Position numbers and translations under genes: made by a program. Below, piece after piece: positions 27,673-38,810 of a stretch of DNA of 64,000 bases. The notes beneath the pieces are model-generated. The model saw nothing but the letters and a program-made list of their open reading frames with translations. It was not told the origin of the DNA and ran no database searches. Origin of the DNA: Roseomonas elaeocarpi (GTDB taxonomy: Bacteria > Pseudomonadota > Alphaproteobacteria > Acetobacterales > Acetobacteraceae); NCBI RefSeq assembly GCF_042433915.1, contig NZ_JBHLUN010000017.1, positions 1 to 64,000 of the forward strand, given 5' to 3'. Positions within the stretch are counted from its first letter, which is position 1. The number at the start of each line of letters is the position of its first letter.

Positions 27673-29448
27673 TCAGAGATGCCGCTCGAGGAACTTCGCC
27701 ACCGCGGCGTAGATGCGGCGCTTGTTGCGGCGCTTGAAGAAGCCGTGGCCCTCGTCGGGGAAGGTCAGGTACTCCACCGGGATGCCGCGCGCCCCGAGGG
27801 CCTCGGCGATCTGCTGGCTCTCATGCGGCGGCACGCGCGGGTCGGTCAGGCCCTGCGCCACCAGCATCGGGCAGCGGATGCGCTCGACGCGGTTGAGGGG
27901 CGAGAGGCGTTCCAGCAGCTCGGTGTCATGGACCGGGTCGCCGTATTCCGCCGCGCGGTGTTCGACGCGCCAGGGGCCGGTGCGCTCGAAGAAGGTCTTC
28001 CAGCGGGCGATGCCGTAGTAATCGATGCCGCAGGTCCAGAGCTCGGGGTATTCCGTCACCGCGGCCAGCGTCATCCAGCCGCCGTAGCTCTGCCCCATCA
28101 CCGCGATGCGCGCGCCGTCGAGGCCAGGCTGCGTGCCGATCCAGCGATGCGCGTCGGCCAGGTCGCGCACGCTGTCGAGGCGGAGTTCCCGGTCGTCCAG
28201 CCCGGCGTAGTCACGGCCGTAGCCGGTGGAGCCGCGGACGTTGGGGATCAGCACGGCGATGCCGCGGGTCAGGATGGTCTGCAGGTCCGGCCGCCAGTTC
28301 GGCAGCGCCTGCATCGCGGGACCGCCATGGACCCAGACCAGCACGGGCCAGCCGGCTTCCGGCGCCTCGCCGGCCGGCAGGGCCAGGAAGGCAGGGAGGG
28401 TGCGCCCGTCGGTGGAGGGGAACTCCGTGAGCGTCCAGTCGCGGGTGTTCTCCGGCGCCTCGCTGGCGGCGAAGAGCAGCCGGGCCTCGGCCGCGCCACG
28501 CTCGGCCAGCCAGAGCGTCGAGGGGCGGGTGGGCTGGGCGAGGTCGAGCGCCACCGCCGCGCCGTCGGGGCGCCAGGAAAGCTTGGTGATCACGCCGGGC
28601 GGGTGGGCCGGGGTGTCGAGCGCCGCGCCGGTCTCGGCATCCAGCAGCTGCAGGCGGGAATAGCTCCGCTCGTTGACGACCACCGCCAGGGTGCGGCCGT
28701 CGGGCGAGACTTCCAGCTTCTCCACGTCGTGCTCGGGCGTGAAGAGCGGGCGCAGCGTGCCGGCTGGCGTGGCGAAGCTGACGCCCAGGAAGTCGCGGTC
28801 GCGGTCGGTCAGCAGCCAGTAGCCGGTCCCGTCGCGCCGCCAGCGCGGGTTCATGTGGCGCCAGTCGCCTTCGTGCGGCGTCAGGGGCGAGGGGTGGCCG
28901 TTGGCGGATACCAGCATCAGGTCGCCCTCGAAGGTGCGCGGCGCGGTGGCCAGCACCACGGAGCGGCCGTCGGGGTGCCAGCCCATCAGCTCGTGCGGGC
29001 CCTCGACCTCGCGCAGGCGGCGGGCCTCACCCGTCGAGAGCGTGATCACCACCGGGTCGGTATGGGCGGGGTGGCGGCTGTTGGCGGTGACCGCGACCTG
29101 CGTCCCGTCGGGCGAGAAGGCGCCCCAGCCGTGGATCGTCTTCGGGTCGGCGGTGAGCGCGGTGGCGCTGCCCTCGGCCGGCAGGCGGTAGAGCTGCACG
29201 CGCTCGTCGCCCGCCTGGTCGCGGCCGAACACGGCGGAACCGTCGACGGGGCTGCCGGCCACGAAGGCGACCGGGTCGGCATGGTCGCTGCGGGCGCGGG
29301 CGGGGGCGCCGTTGGCGGGGATCTCCCAGACCTGGGCGGAGCCGCCCGCATCGTTGAGGAAGTACAGGCGGCCATCGGCGGCGAAGGAGGGCGCGGTGGC
29401 GGCCGGGGCGGACAGCAGCCGGTCGATGGTGCCGAGGAGTTCGGTCAT
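27673..29448 (-). CDS. S9 family prolyl oligopeptidase / acylaminoacyl peptidase
   Basis: The 591-residue protein starts at 29448 (GAGG upstream), with an N-terminal beta-propeller region rich in SPDG/WRPDG strand repeats and a C-terminal alpha/beta hydrolase domain. The catalytic serine is in MGQSYGGWM, the aspartate in TDPRVPPHES and the histidine in DEGHGFFKR. It lacks a signal peptide, so it should cleave peptides in the cytoplasm. The length and propeller match acylaminoacyl-peptidase-like S9C members. Confidence 0.9.
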   Translation of the reverse strand: MTELLGTIDRLLSAPAATAPSFAADGRLYFLNDAGGSAQVWEIPANGAPARARSDHADPVAFVAGSPVDGSAVFGRDQAGDERVQLYRLPAEGSATALTADPKTIHGWGAFSPDGTQVAVTANSRHPAHTDPVVITLSTGEARRLREVEGPHELMGWHPDGRSVVLATAPRTFEGDLMLVSANGHPSPLTPHEGDWRHMNPRWRRDGTGYWLLTDRDRDFLGVSFATPAGTLRPLFTPEHDVEKLEVSPDGRTLAVVVNERSYSRLQLLDAETGAALDTPAHPPGVITKLSWRPDGAAVALDLAQPTRPSTLWLAERGAAEARLLFAASEAPENTRDWTLTEFPSTDGRTLPAFLALPAGEAPEAGWPVLVWVHGGPAMQALPNWRPDLQTILTRGIAVLIPNVRGSTGYGRDYAGLDDRELRLDSVRDLADAHRWIGTQPGLDGARIAVMGQSYGGWMTLAAVTEYPELWTCGIDYYGIARWKTFFERTGPWRVEHRAAEYGDPVHDTELLERLSPLNRVERIRCPMLVAQGLTDPRVPPHESQQIAEALGARGIPVEYLTFPDEGHGFFKRRNKRRIYAAVAKFLERHL

Positions 29449-29850
29449 GCAGGAGCCTCGCGAGCGTCCGGCCATGAACAGGAGGCGGGCCGGGGTGGAA
29501 AGCCCATGCTGCGCCCGGCGCGCCGTGGTGGCGATGGCAGCGGCGCGGATTTTCGTGGCCCGGAATGGGGTGTGTCACGGAGCGGACCGACTGCCGTGCC
29601 CACGCGGCGGGCGGCCTGTTCCGTGCGGCCCGCAGGGCCGTGCTTGCGCCCCGGGGCGCGAGGCGGGTGAAGCCGGGCCTCCACCCGCGTGTCCGGGTCA
29701 CATCCCAGGCGGGCGCCTCAGCGGCCGGCCAGCCCCTCGCGGGTGCTGCTTTCCCCTTCGGCGGTCCGTGGAGAGAGGACCCCCGCCGAAGTCGGCCGCC
29801 TCGAAAACCGGGCGGATCTCGATCTCAGGCGGAAGCGCTGCCCGCCGGTG
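29449..29850. other. Intergenic region, no gene seen
   Basis: These 402 bp lie upstream of the S9 peptidase and downstream of the transglutaminase gene, both on the minus strand. I see no promoter boxes, repeats or structured RNA that I can support. Confidence 0.5.
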
Positions 29851-30993
29851 TCAGGCCGCGATTTCGCGCGCCGTGATGGCGTACTGGAAATGCGCCGGGT
29901 CCAGGCAGTCGGGCTGCCCCGCCGCGGTAAAGGCGCAAGGATACATCAGGAAGGCGAAGTTCGGCCGCTGCCCCGCCAGCGATCCCGGCAGCTCGATGTC
30001 GGTGGCGCTGTTGTAGCCGACCCAGTTCATCTCCCAGTTGCCGAACAGCTGCTCGCGCAGGGCCGAGACCGGCTCGCTGTCCAGCGCCAGCTTGTGTTCC
30101 AGCACGACCTTGCGCACGTCGGCCGGGTCGATCGGGAACCAGCCGGTGTCTTCCAGGAAGACTTCCGAGCGGCAGTGCTGCGCCTTGGACACGTCGCCGC
30201 TGGCACCCAGCGTCCGGAATTGCCGCGAGGCCGCGACGCGGATGCCGTACACGTCGCGCGCGGGCAGGCCGGCCGCGCGCGCCAGCCCCGTCATCAGCCC
30301 GTTGATGTCGGCGCACTTGCCGCTGAGGTTGCCGCTCTCGAGCATGGCGCGCACGTCGCCCAACCCGCAGCCGGGCGTGTCGGGATTGCGCGAGGTGTTG
30401 TCCACCACCCAGTCGTAGATGGCGCGCAGCCGGTCGCGCGGCGCGGTGCGGCCGGCCACGATGCGCTCGGCCGTGTCGCGCACGATGCCGTCCACGGGCA
30501 CGCTTTCCGTGGGCTGCAGCCAGAAGCGGCGCTCCGCCGCGGTGAGGGGAAGCGCCGCCTCGCCGCCGGTGCGGTCGCGGGTGGCCACGGTCTGCACCAC
30601 CTCGGCGGTGCGGGGGGCGGGGGAGTCCGCCGCCCACTCCACCCGCAGGACCTCGGCGCCGTACTGGGCGTCGCGCACCACCGCCGCCTGGCCGCCGGCC
30701 TCGCAGCGCAGCGCCTGCCGCAGCTGGTAGCCGCCGGCGGTCTGCACCAGCGGCAGCCAGAGCTGCGCCGCGCCCCCGGTGTGGGTGCCCCCGGTGTTGG
30801 TGCCCCCGGTGTGGGTGCCCTCGGGGTCCGTGAGGGTGACGCGGGTCGTCACCTCGAAGCGGCGCCAGCCCGTGCCGTCCGCCTTGCCCGGTGCCGCGGC
30901 CTGCCCGTTCGGAGGCGGCGCGTCGGCGGCGCCTGCGCCGGTGGAAGCGAGGCCGAGCAGGGCAGGCGTCAGCAGGAGGGCACGACGGTCCAT
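29851..30993 (-). CDS. Secreted transglutaminase-like domain protein
   Basis: The 380-residue protein has a signal peptide (RRALLLTPALLGLASTGAGA) and a transglutaminase-like core: the catalytic Cys in SGKCADINGLMTGLARAAG, His in AQHCRSEVFLEDTGW, and the DPAD aspartate. Such proteins act as cysteine peptidases or amidases in the periplasm. A repeat GTHTGGTNTGGTHTGGAAQL at about residues 59-78 comes from a 15-bp tandem repeat near 30776-30825. No partner gene is evident. Confidence 0.85.
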   Translation of the reverse strand: MDRRALLLTPALLGLASTGAGAADAPPPNGQAAAPGKADGTGWRRFEVTTRVTLTDPEGTHTGGTNTGGTHTGGAAQLWLPLVQTAGGYQLRQALRCEAGGQAAVVRDAQYGAEVLRVEWAADSPAPRTAEVVQTVATRDRTGGEAALPLTAAERRFWLQPTESVPVDGIVRDTAERIVAGRTAPRDRLRAIYDWVVDNTSRNPDTPGCGLGDVRAMLESGNLSGKCADINGLMTGLARAAGLPARDVYGIRVAASRQFRTLGASGDVSKAQHCRSEVFLEDTGWFPIDPADVRKVVLEHKLALDSEPVSALREQLFGNWEMNWVGYNSATDIELPGSLAGQRPNFAFLMYPCAFTAAGQPDCLDPAHFQYAITAREIAA

Positions 30994-31045
30994 GGTGGTG
31001 TCCGATGTTGCGGAGCCTGCAAGTGGAACCGTGGGAATGCCGCGT

Positions 31046-31150
31046 CAACTCCGGTGCCCCCTACCGGTGCCCCCTTTGGCGCCCCGTCCGGTGTCCCGTC
31101 CGGTGTCCCCTTTGGCGCCTGTCCGGTGCTCCTCCGGTGTCTTGCCCGAC
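31046..31150. repeat. Degenerate CCGGTGCCCC tandem repeats before the histidine kinase
   Basis: About eight units of the type CCGGTGTCCC / CCGGTGCCCCCT lie in the 234-bp gap between the transglutaminase start and the kinase start. They are noncoding here but resemble the repeats that occur in frame inside genes elsewhere in the window. Confidence 0.75.
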
Positions 31151-31227
31151 ACGTTGGAGGCAGCCGGAGCATGGCCGGGGCGTTCAAACGGCGGCGAGCC
31201 CGGCAACCCTGGCGGAGACGTCCCCCG

Positions 31228-33159
31228 ATGCCTGACGTGGAGCAGATGATCCGGCGGCAGAAGGTGCTGGCCGATTTCGGCGAGTTCGCTTTGGGCTGCG
31301 ACGACCTGGACCAGATCCTGCACGAGGCCTGCCGCCTCGTCGCCGCGACGCTCGGGACCGGCCGGGCCAAGGTCCTAGAGATCCAGGAGGGCGGGCGGGA
31401 GCTCTTCGTGAGGGCCGGCGTGGGCTGGGCCGAGGGCGTCGTCGGCCAGCTTCGCCTGCCCATGGAGGAGCACTCCTCCGAAACCTATTCCATCGGGAAG
31501 CGCGCGCCCGTGGTCACCCGGGACATCGGCAAGGAGGACCGGTTCCAGGTTCCCGACTTCATGAAGGAGGCCGGGGTGGTGGCGCTGGTGAACGCCCCGA
31601 TCCTGCTGCCCGGCGGCAGGGCCTACGGACTGCTCCAGGTGGACGACACCGCGCCCCGCGAGTTCGGCGAGGAGGACACGGAGTTCCTGCGCACCTACAC
31701 CATCATCCTCGGGCCGGTGCTCGACCGGCTGCTCACGGTGGGGCGGCTGCGCAGCAGCGAGGAACGCTTCCGCCTCATGATGGAGGAGGCGCAGGACTAC
31801 GCCATCCTCATCACGGACCGGGAAGACCGGATCGTGGACTGGCTGCCCGGGGCCGCGGCGGTGTTCGGCTGGTCGGCGGCGGAGGTGCAGGGCAGGCCCG
31901 GCGCCATCCTGTTCACGCCGGAGGACCGGGAGGCCGGCGAGCCCGAAAAGGAGGTCGAGACGGCGCGGACCACGGGGGTGGCGCCGAACGTGCGCTGGCA
32001 CCTTCGCAAGGATGGCGCGCGCGTGTTCATCGAAGGCTCCGTGCGCGCGCTGAAGGATGCCGAGGGCCGCCTTACCGGCTTCATCAAGATCGGCCAGGAC
32101 GTGACGGAGCGCCGCGCCGCCGAGGACGCGCTGGCCGAGAGCGAGGGGCTGCTGCGGGCGCTGGTGGAGGGCGTGCCGCAGCTGGTCTGGCGCGCCAGGA
32201 CCGACGGCGCCTGGACCTGGTCGAGCCCGCAATGGGCCGCCTATACCGGCCTTTCGGTTGAGGAGAGCCGGGGTTCCGGCTGGCTCCGGGCCGTGCATCC
32301 CGACGACCGGGAGGGCGCCCTGTTGGCCTGGGCCCAGGCTCATGCCCAGGCGCGGGCGGGGGCCGAAACCCTGGCCGGTGTGCCGCTCGAGATGGAAGGG
32401 CGGCTCTTTCACCGGGGGGAAGCGCGCTACCGCTGGTTCCGGACCCGCGCCACGCCGGTGCGGGGCGAGGGCGGGCAGGTCGTGGAATGGCTCGGCACCT
32501 CGACCGACGTGGACGACCTGCGCCGGCTGCAGGAGCAGCAGGAGGTGATGATCGCGGAGCTCCAGCACCGGACCCGCAACCTGATCGGCGTGGTGTGGTC
32601 CACCTTCAACAAGACGCTGCGGGGCAGCACCTCGCTGCAGGACCTCCGGACGCGCTTCAACGACCGGCTCGAAGCGCTGTCGCGGGTGCAGGGCCTGCTG
32701 TCGCGCCTGGCCGGGAGCGAGCGGGTCGAGTTCGGCGAGGTGATCCGGGCGGAGCTGGCCGTGCACGGCGCGCTGGAGGAGCCGGGCAAGGTAGTGCTGG
32801 AAGGGCCCCCCGGCGTTCGCCTGCGCTCCGGCGTGGTGCAGACCTTCGCGCTCGCCCTGCACGAGCTGGCCACCAACGCCGTGAAGTACGGCGCCCTGGG
32901 ACAGCCCGCGGGGCGGCTGCGCGTGTCCTGGCGCCTGGTTCCCGCGACCGAGGACGGCGAGCCCTGGCTGCAGGTCGAGTGGCGGGAGAGCGGGGTGAAG
33001 ATGCCCGAGGTTAGTGCGCCGCCGCCGGGAGGCGGCTACGGACGTGAGTTGATCGAGCGGGCGCTTCCCTACCAGCTCGGGGCGAAGACGACCTACGAGC
33101 TGGGGACCGACGGCGTGACCTGCACCATCACCGCCCCGGTGGTGAGCGGGGCCGTGTGA
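31228..33159 (+). CDS. GAF-PAS-PAS HWE-family sensor histidine kinase
   Basis: The ATG at 31228 gives 643 residues: a GAF domain (about 1-170), two PAS/PAC domains (about 180-310 and 320-445), then an HWE histidine kinase core with the phospho-accepting His in AELQHRTRNLIGVVW, the HELATNAVKYGALG ATP-binding block and the WRESG tryptophan-glutamate. It has no membrane segment, so it senses a cytoplasmic cue. HWE kinases serve light, redox or general-stress inputs in alphaproteobacteria. A single-domain response regulator follows 13 bp later. Confidence 0.92.
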   Translation: MPDVEQMIRRQKVLADFGEFALGCDDLDQILHEACRLVAATLGTGRAKVLEIQEGGRELFVRAGVGWAEGVVGQLRLPMEEHSSETYSIGKRAPVVTRDIGKEDRFQVPDFMKEAGVVALVNAPILLPGGRAYGLLQVDDTAPREFGEEDTEFLRTYTIILGPVLDRLLTVGRLRSSEERFRLMMEEAQDYAILITDREDRIVDWLPGAAAVFGWSAAEVQGRPGAILFTPEDREAGEPEKEVETARTTGVAPNVRWHLRKDGARVFIEGSVRALKDAEGRLTGFIKIGQDVTERRAAEDALAESEGLLRALVEGVPQLVWRARTDGAWTWSSPQWAAYTGLSVEESRGSGWLRAVHPDDREGALLAWAQAHAQARAGAETLAGVPLEMEGRLFHRGEARYRWFRTRATPVRGEGGQVVEWLGTSTDVDDLRRLQEQQEVMIAELQHRTRNLIGVVWSTFNKTLRGSTSLQDLRTRFNDRLEALSRVQGLLSRLAGSERVEFGEVIRAELAVHGALEEPGKVVLEGPPGVRLRSGVVQTFALALHELATNAVKYGALGQPAGRLRVSWRLVPATEDGEPWLQVEWRESGVKMPEVSAPPPGGGYGRELIERALPYQLGAKTTYELGTDGVTCTITAPVVSGAV

Positions 33160-33172
33160 GGAGTGCTGGGCG

Positions 33173-33553
33173 ATGCTCAAACCCGCGCTGACGGGCCGGC
33201 GCTTGCTCGTGGCCGAGGACGACTACCTGATCGCGGACGAGATGCGCGAGCTGCTCGAGGAGAGCGGTGCCGAGGTGGTCGGCCCAGCACCGACGGTCCG
33301 CGACGCCATGGAGCTGCTCGCCGGCGCGGGGGCGATCGACGGCGCCGTGCTGGACGTCAACCTGCGCGGCGAGATGTCCTACGGCGTGGCCGACGCGCTG
33401 CTGGCGCGCGGCGTGCCGTTCGTGTTCGTCACCGGCTACGACAGCGGGGTGATCCCGCAGCGCTACGCGGCCGTCGGGCGTTGCGAGAAGCCCGTCAGGA
33501 TCGACGCCGTCCTGCGGGCGCTGGGCTTCGGCGGCGCGCGCCCGAAGCCGTAG
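33173..33553 (+). CDS. Single-domain response regulator (receiver only)
   Basis: The 126-residue receiver domain has the acidic pair in AEDDYLIADEM, the phospho-acceptor Asp in VLDVNLRGE, the switch Thr in VTGYDSG and the Lys in CEKPVR. It has no output domain, so it acts as a phospho-relay or an allosteric partner. It is almost certainly the partner of the HWE kinase 13 bp upstream. Confidence 0.93.
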   Translation: MLKPALTGRRLLVAEDDYLIADEMRELLEESGAEVVGPAPTVRDAMELLAGAGAIDGAVLDVNLRGEMSYGVADALLARGVPFVFVTGYDSGVIPQRYAAVGRCEKPVRIDAVLRALGFGGARPKP

Positions 33554-33568
33554 CCGCGGCCTCGTGTG

Positions 33569-33641
33569 GCGCCGGCCAGAGCGATGCCAAACGGGGCAGC
33601 GCCGGCCGGAGTGACGCCAGCCGGAGTGACGCCGGCCGGGG
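33569..33641. repeat. 15-bp degenerate tandem repeat after the response regulator
   Basis: Units of the type GCCGGCCGGAGTGAC and GCCAGCCGGAGTGAC repeat about five times in the 213-bp gap between two converging genes. No T-tract terminator is seen. Confidence 0.75.
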
Positions 33642-33766
33642 CAGCAGCAGCGAGAACGGCCGCGCGGTCGTGCGAGGCCCTGGAGCAGATTCCGATCGGG
33701 TGAAGACGCTCGGGGAAGACAACGGTGCGGAGCGGTTTCCGTGCGCCGAGGCGGATGGAAGCCGCC

Positions 33767-34225
33767 CTAGAACAGCCGCGTCCCGGCTTCGTGGTCGGTC
33801 TGCATCGTGGCGGGCGTGACGGTGCCGGGCTGGGTCAGCGACGGGCGGGTCAGCACGTCGGCGAAGGTCAGCGCGAACATGAGCGCGATCCAGAGCACCG
33901 AGGCGCCGCCGGCCACGCGCAGCAGCGGGTCCGGCCGGCGCAGGTTCATGAAGAACAGCCCGATCAGGATGGCCTTGGCCGCGCCGATCGCGAAGGCCGC
34001 CACGGTGGTCCAGTGGCCCATCGGCACGTAGGCCAGCACCAGGGTCAGCGCCAGCAGCACCATCAGCGCCGCCCAGAGCGGCACGGCGCGCCGCAGGATG
34101 GCGCGCGTGGTCTGCGGGACGTCCTCGCCCAGTCCTTTATGGGGGCCCCTGTGGAGGCCCTTGTGAGGGGCCTCGTGGGACGGGTCCTGTTCCGCGGGGC
34201 GGGCCTGTCCGGCGGCGGCGCTCAC
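33767..34225 (-). CDS. ctaF: caa3-type cytochrome c oxidase subunit IV
   Basis: The 152-residue protein has three membrane segments and the prokaryotic subunit IV pattern (GHWTTVAAFAIGAAKAILIG, LFFMNLRR). It is the small accessory subunit of the caa3 oxidase. The first 45 residues carry a HKGLHRGPHKGLG repeat encoded by a 12-15-bp tandem repeat. The ATG overlaps the ctaE stop (ATGA). It is the last gene of the 12-gene act-cta operon. Confidence 0.87.
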   Translation of the reverse strand: MSAAAGQARPAEQDPSHEAPHKGLHRGPHKGLGEDVPQTTRAILRRAVPLWAALMVLLALTLVLAYVPMGHWTTVAAFAIGAAKAILIGLFFMNLRRPDPLLRVAGGASVLWIALMFALTFADVLTRPSLTQPGTVTPATMQTDHEAGTRLF

Positions 34226-34898
34226 GTCCGGCCACCCAGGTAGAAGAGCGGGTACAGGAACACCCAGACGATATCCACGAGGTGCCAGTACAGCGCCGCC
34301 GCCTCAAAGGCCGGGGAGCGCAGCGGGCGCCGGTGCGTCCAGCCCTGCCAGGTGAGCCAGCCCACCACCCCGAGGCCCACCGTCATGTGGACGGCGTGCA
34401 GCGCGGTCATGATCCAGTACAGCGCGAAGAAGATCTGCGCCTGGGGCTCGGCCAGCGGGAAGTTGGGGCCGGGGACGAGGTGCTCGTGGATGTCCTCGCG
34501 GTACTCGAAGGCCTTCACCACGAGGAAGCTCAGCCCCAGCAGCCAGGTGACGGCGAGGCCGCGCAGCGTGGCGGTGCGCAGCTCCGCGCGCGAGGCCTCG
34601 GCCGCGATCGCCATGGACAGGCTGCTGGTCAGCAGGATCGCGGTGTTGACGGTGCCGAACACCACGTTGGTCTCGTGCCCCGCCACCGCGAAGGCCTGGG
34701 GGTTGAGGGCGCGCATCACCGCCACGGTCATGATCAGCCCGCCGAACAGCAGCGCCTCGCTGCCCAGGAAGACCCAGGTGCCGAAGGCCACGCCCTGGCG
34801 CTGCCGCTGCAGGCTGCCCCAGGGCTCCAGCAGCGGCGAGGGTTCCGTCGTGGCGGCGTGCTGCGACGGGGTCTGGGGCTGGGGCGCGGCGGCGGCGC

Positions 34899-34902
<4 letters not shown>
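34222..34902 (-). CDS. ctaE: Cytochrome c oxidase subunit III
   Basis: The 226-residue protein starts with GTG at 34902, overlapping the ctaD stop (GTGA). It has five membrane helices and the COX3 blocks GTWVFLGSEALLFGGLI, FGTVNTAILLTSSLSMA and LHAVHMTVG, and ends YWHLVDIVWVFLYPLFYLGG. It stabilises the oxidase core. The N-terminal 30 residues are Ala/Pro/Gln-rich. Confidence 0.93.
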
Positions 34903-36613
<1,711 letters not shown>

Positions 36614-36617
<4 letters not shown>

Positions 36618-37555
36618 GGCTGGTCCCCTTCATGGAGCGAGCGGATATAGGCCACGAGGCGCTGGAGGTCGTCCTCGCCCACGATGCCGGCGAAGGAGGG
36701 CATCTGCGGGCCGAAGCCCGCCACCACGTCGCGCGTGGGCTGCAGGATGGAATCGCGCAGGTAGGCCTCGTCGGCCGTGACGGTGCGGCCGCCGGCGAGC
36801 TGCACCTGCGTGCCGTAGATGCCGTTGAGCCGCGGCGCGCGCACGGTGGAGGAGCCGACGTGGCAGCCGGCGCAGCCCAGCGAGGTGAACAGCGCCGCGC
36901 CCTCCTTCGCCATGTCGTCGCCCTGCGGCTGCGCGGTCAGCCAGCGGGCATAGTCGTCGGGCTCCATCACCGTGACGGTGCCGCCCATCTTGGCATGCAG
37001 CGTGCCGCAGTATTCCGCGCAGAACAGGTTGTAGGTGCCGGCGCGGGTGGGGGTGAAGCGCAGCTCCGTCAGCCGTCCGGGCAGCACGTCCTGCTTCACG
37101 CGGAACTGCGGCACGAAGAAGGAATGGATCACGTCCTGCGAGGTCATGATCAGCCGCACCTGCTCGCCGCGCGGCACGTGCAGCGCGTCGATCTCGCCCG
37201 CGCCGTTGGCGTGGCGCACCTTCCACATCCACTGCTTGGCGACGACGTGGATCTCGATGGCGTTGGGCTCGGGCTTGTCGGCCGAGAGCTGCGTGGAGGA
37301 GCCCCAGGCGAAGATGAACAGCGCCAGCAGCAGCGTGGCGAAGGTCCAGCCGATCTCGACTTCCTTTTTCAGCAGCTCCGGCAGCTCGCCCCGCTTGGCG
37401 GAGGAGCCGCGGCGGTAGCGGATCGCGAAGCCTAGCAGCAGGAAGGCTACCAGCGCCATGATGGCGCCGGTGATCACCAGGAGAATCAGCACCAGGAAGT
37501 CGGTGCGCCCGGCGATGTCGGAGGCCTGGTCGGGCCAGAAGCGGAGCTCGCTCAT
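36614..37555 (-). CDS. ctaC: Cytochrome c oxidase subunit II fused to cytochrome c (caa3)
   Basis: The 313-residue protein has two N-terminal membrane helices, a CuA domain (VIHSFFVPQFRVKQDVLPGR and CAEYCGTLHAKM) and a C-terminal heme c domain with CAGCH and a late Met. The fused cytochrome c marks it as a caa3 oxidase that receives electrons directly from the ACIII cytochromes. The start at 37555 overlaps the SCO stop (ATGA); a longer upstream frame was rejected. Confidence 0.95.
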
Positions 37556-38379
37556 GCCGCGCGCCGCCGGCGGTTCTGGCGCACCAGCCACAGCACGAAG
37601 AGCGCCAGCGCCGCGATGGTCACGCCGCTGCCGATCGAGAGCATCCGCGCCACCGTGCCGTTGTAAAGCCCGTGCGCCGGGCCCAGGCCGTAGCAGAGCA
37701 GCCGCACGCGGTCGCCCAGCGTGCCGAGCTGTCCTTGCGAGGCATCCACCAGCGCCAGGCGCAGCGTGTCGGGGTCGAGCGAGAAGTTGTCCAGCACCCG
37801 CGACACGCGCCCGTCGGCGGTGAGCACGATGGCGCCGGTGGGATGGGCGTAGCGGTCGTCATCCGGGTCGAACACGGCGCGGTAATGGAGCGCGCGCGCC
37901 ACCGCGCCCAGCGCTTCCGCCGGGCCGCCGAGGAAATGCGTGGCGGCCAGCAGGGCGGGCGAGTCGCCGCCGAGAAAGTTGTGCTTCATGGCGGCGGCGT
38001 CGGCCGGGCCGTCGCGCGGGTCGAGGCCGATCGCGAGGTAGCGGAACCCCTCGCCCGGGGTGAGGCCGGTGTGGGCCAGCGCCTCGGCCGCCACGCCCAA
38101 CGCCGTGCCGCACAGCGTCGTGCAGGTGTAGTCCGCCATCACCAGCAACGCCGGGTGGCCGTCCAGCGCCGCGGCGATGGTGGTGGGGCGGCCGGCCTCA
38201 TCCACCAGCGCGAGGTCGGTGGGCAGCTGGGCACCCTGGGGCGGCGCGAGCTCGACCTGATCGAGCTGCGCCTGCGTCAGCGCGGCGCGGGCGGCGGGCG
38301 AGGCGAGGAGAAGGCCGGCCAGCAGGAGCGCGAACGGCAGGAGCCGCGGCGCGCGGGGGGCGGGGCGCCGTGTGGTCAT
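37552..38379 (-). CDS. SCO1/SenC copper chaperone with C-terminal membrane anchor
   Basis: The 275-residue protein has a signal peptide, a thioredoxin-like SCO domain with the copper ligands CTTLC and the distant His in DRYAHPTGAIVL, and an extra membrane helix near the C-terminus (GVTIAALALFVLWLV). SCO proteins deliver copper to the CuA site of subunit II. Its position just before ctaC fits that task. It overlaps both neighbours by four bases. Confidence 0.92.
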   Translation of the reverse strand: MTTRRPAPRAPRLLPFALLLAGLLLASPAARAALTQAQLDQVELAPPQGAQLPTDLALVDEAGRPTTIAAALDGHPALLVMADYTCTTLCGTALGVAAEALAHTGLTPGEGFRYLAIGLDPRDGPADAAAMKHNFLGGDSPALLAATHFLGGPAEALGAVARALHYRAVFDPDDDRYAHPTGAIVLTADGRVSRVLDNFSLDPDTLRLALVDASQGQLGTLGDRVRLLCYGLGPAHGLYNGTVARMLSIGSGVTIAALALFVLWLVRQNRRRRAA

Positions 38380-38810
38380 GGCCGCGCGGCCTCCGGCCTG
38401 ACGGGAAGGGGGATGGCGGGGTCGGGGGCTTCCAGCGGGTCGTAGCCGCGGGCGCCGCGCGTGCCCAGGATCTCCATGGCGCGGTCGACGGGAATGCGCA
38501 GGAAGCCGCCCTCGCCGTTGATCCAGGCATAGCCTTCGCGCCCGCGCTGCTGCTCCTGGCGGAAGATCACGAGGTCGCCGGCCGGGTCGCTCTGCAGGCG
38601 CGGGGCCGGGAAGCGGGCGGGGGGCGGCGGGTCGTTGATCGGCGTGGCGGCCCAGCGGTAGTAGAACAGCAGCCCCGCCATCGAGACGAGCAGGAAGACC
38701 AGCGTCCCCAGCCCCACCCAGAGGATGGGCTTCGGGCTGAGGTCGATGCCCTCGCGGCGTTCCGCCAGCTCGGCCTCGGCCTGCTGGCTCAGCTGGATCT
38801 CAGACGGCAT
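38376..38810 (-). CDS. Uncharacterised single-span membrane protein of the ACIII-caa3 operon
   Basis: The 144-residue protein has one membrane helix (ILWVGLGTLVFLLVSMAGLLFYY, about residues 29-51), flanked by a charged cytoplasmic N-terminus and a periplasmic Pro-rich tail. The tail contains LQSDPAGDLVIFRQEQQ and GEGGFLRIPVDRAMEIL, a pattern seen in small proteins encoded beside alternative complex III genes. It overlaps actF by 11 bases and sco by four. A structural or assembly role is likely, but I do not assign a name. Confidence 0.75.
   Translation of the reverse strand: MPSEIQLSQQAEAELAERREGIDLSPKPILWVGLGTLVFLLVSMAGLLFYYRWAATPINDPPPPARFPAPRLQSDPAGDLVIFRQEQQRGREGYAWINGEGGFLRIPVDRAMEILGTRGARGYDPLEAPDPAIPLPVRPEAARP

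Noticed and set aside
27529..29670. 713-residue plus-strand frame opposite the S9 peptidase
   Set aside because: It is an antisense shadow; the minus strand has an intact catalytic triad and propeller.
29689..31227. N-terminal extension of the histidine kinase frame back to 29689
   Set aside because: It would run antisense through the transglutaminase gene and the repeat region; the conserved GAF domain begins shortly after 31228.
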